Assembly: GCA_031256095.1 (NCBI GenBank)
Contig: JAIRRG010000238.1
Location: 1 to 13,150 of the forward strand
Direction: 5' to 3'
DNA from: Desulfobulbaceae bacterium
GTDB lineage: Bacteria > Desulfobacterota > Desulfobulbia > Desulfobulbales > Desulfocapsaceae
Length of the DNA stretch: 13,150 nucleotides
Shown: positions 12,872-13,150 of the stretch, piece after piece
How the letters are laid out: each line of letters starts with the position of its first letter
Position numbering within the stretch: position 1 is the stretch's first letter
The notes under the pieces: model-generated
The model's input: only the letters and a program-made list of their open reading frames with translations
What the model was told of the DNA's origin: nothing
Database searches by the model: none
Made by a program: the position numbers and the translations under genes

Positions 12872-12891
12872 CGCTGTTTTGGCAGCGTCAC
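12868..12891 (+). repeat. 9-base-pair hairpin overlapping the effector stop codon
   Basis: GTGACGCTG (12868-12876) and CAGCGTCAC (12883-12891) are perfect complements around a 6-base loop, TTTTGG. The TGA stop of the effector (12869-12871) lies in the 5' arm. No T-run follows, so it is not a standard terminator. It may protect a transcript end or modulate read-through to the downstream gene, 53 bases on. Confidence 0.55.
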
Positions 12892-12944
12892 TGCAAGAAA
12901 CTGCCAATTCGCAAACACCACTTCAAACTTCGGAGAACGCCGCC

Positions 12945-13150
12945 ATGTTATATCCACTCAATATGAGTTTTTTTTCGTTGGTACGCGCGCTGATAAAAGA
13001 AATGCCGATTTCCGCCAAAAGGCTCAATGAAATAGGCATACCCATGCGCCAATCCGGTTCTTATTCAGATAGAGTGGACTATGCTGGCGCTTGTGAGCCA
13101 ATTGTTTTGAATGACGGCGTCATGCTCGATACACTCGACTTGCGTGTAAT
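12945..13150 (+). CDS. Candidate immunity protein for the PAAR effector (C-terminus cut by window edge)
   Basis: An open frame runs from the ATG at 12945 to the window edge (68 codons plus two bases) with a CGGAG-type ribosome site nine bases upstream. It starts 73 bases after the effector stop on the same strand. The visible protein begins MLYPLNMSFFSLVRALIKEM, continues with an SAKRLNEIGIPMRQ stretch and then VDYAGACEPIVLNDGVMLDTL. No signal peptide is clear, although the first helix is partly hydrophobic. I do not recognise a family. A small gene directly after a specialised PAAR effector is the usual place for a cognate immunity gene, which is an inference from position only. Its AT-rich codons resemble those of the toxin half of the effector. 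Confidence 0.62.
   Translation, partial: MLYPLNMSFFSLVRALIKEMPISAKRLNEIGIPMRQSGSYSDRVDYAGACEPIVLNDGVMLDTLDLRV

Overview
The window reads as ordinary chromosome of a moderately GC-rich Gram-negative bacterium. It is most likely a Desulfobacterota (formerly Deltaproteobacteria) member of a sulfate-reducer-like, Desulfobulbales-type lineage. This rests on family content: a DVU0298-type HEAT protein, a DUF3786 protein with an N-terminal Fe-S motif, a CGGC-domain protein, a second Rel/SpoT-like protein and a standalone TSCPD protein. An exported RcnB-like protein and leucyl/phenylalanyl-tRNA transferase show a Gram-negative envelope and a proteobacterial-style N-degron pathway. No rRNA, tRNA, CRISPR array or insertion sequence was seen.

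Layout. 1-605 (minus): a HEAT-type DVU0298-family gene cut by the window edge, preceded by what may be the broken tail of another gene. 784-1395 (plus): shikimate kinase, convergent with a minus-strand pair, 1411-2211 (Fe-S/DUF3786) and 2246-2698 (CGGC). A strong intrinsic terminator at 2784-2826 separates that pair from the minus-strand RcnB-like gene (2881-3252), which has a good ribosome binding site and an attenuator-like hairpin in its leader. A 437-base gene-free stretch follows. 3690-4896 (plus): aat and an overlapping gene for a zinc-ribbon/TSCPD-like protein. 5186-6322 (plus): a metallo-beta-lactamase-fold hydrolase of betaproteobacterial appearance, standing alone between gene-poor spacers. 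6502-8613 (minus) and 8749-11016 (plus): a divergent pair, a Rel/SpoT homologue with an intact ppGpp hydrolase (HD) site but a degraded synthetase domain, and an RNase R carrying a six-unit 12-base tandem repeat between its OB and catalytic domains. 11163-11666 (plus): a membrane-anchored coiled-coil protein of unknown function with its own promoter. 11825-12871 (plus): a PAAR-tipped protein with a C-terminal HExxH zinc-peptidase-like domain, a probable type VI secretion effector. 12945-end (plus): a truncated small gene in the position of its immunity gene.

Most genes are housekeeping: aromatic amino-acid synthesis, N-end-rule tagging, RNA decay and stringent-response control. The accessory and most interesting part is the right end, where the effector and its neighbour form a candidate effector-immunity pair with AT-richer coding sequence toward the toxin end. 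No other type VI secretion gene is inside the window, so that reading depends on domain recognition. All family names come from motif recognition without database searches.
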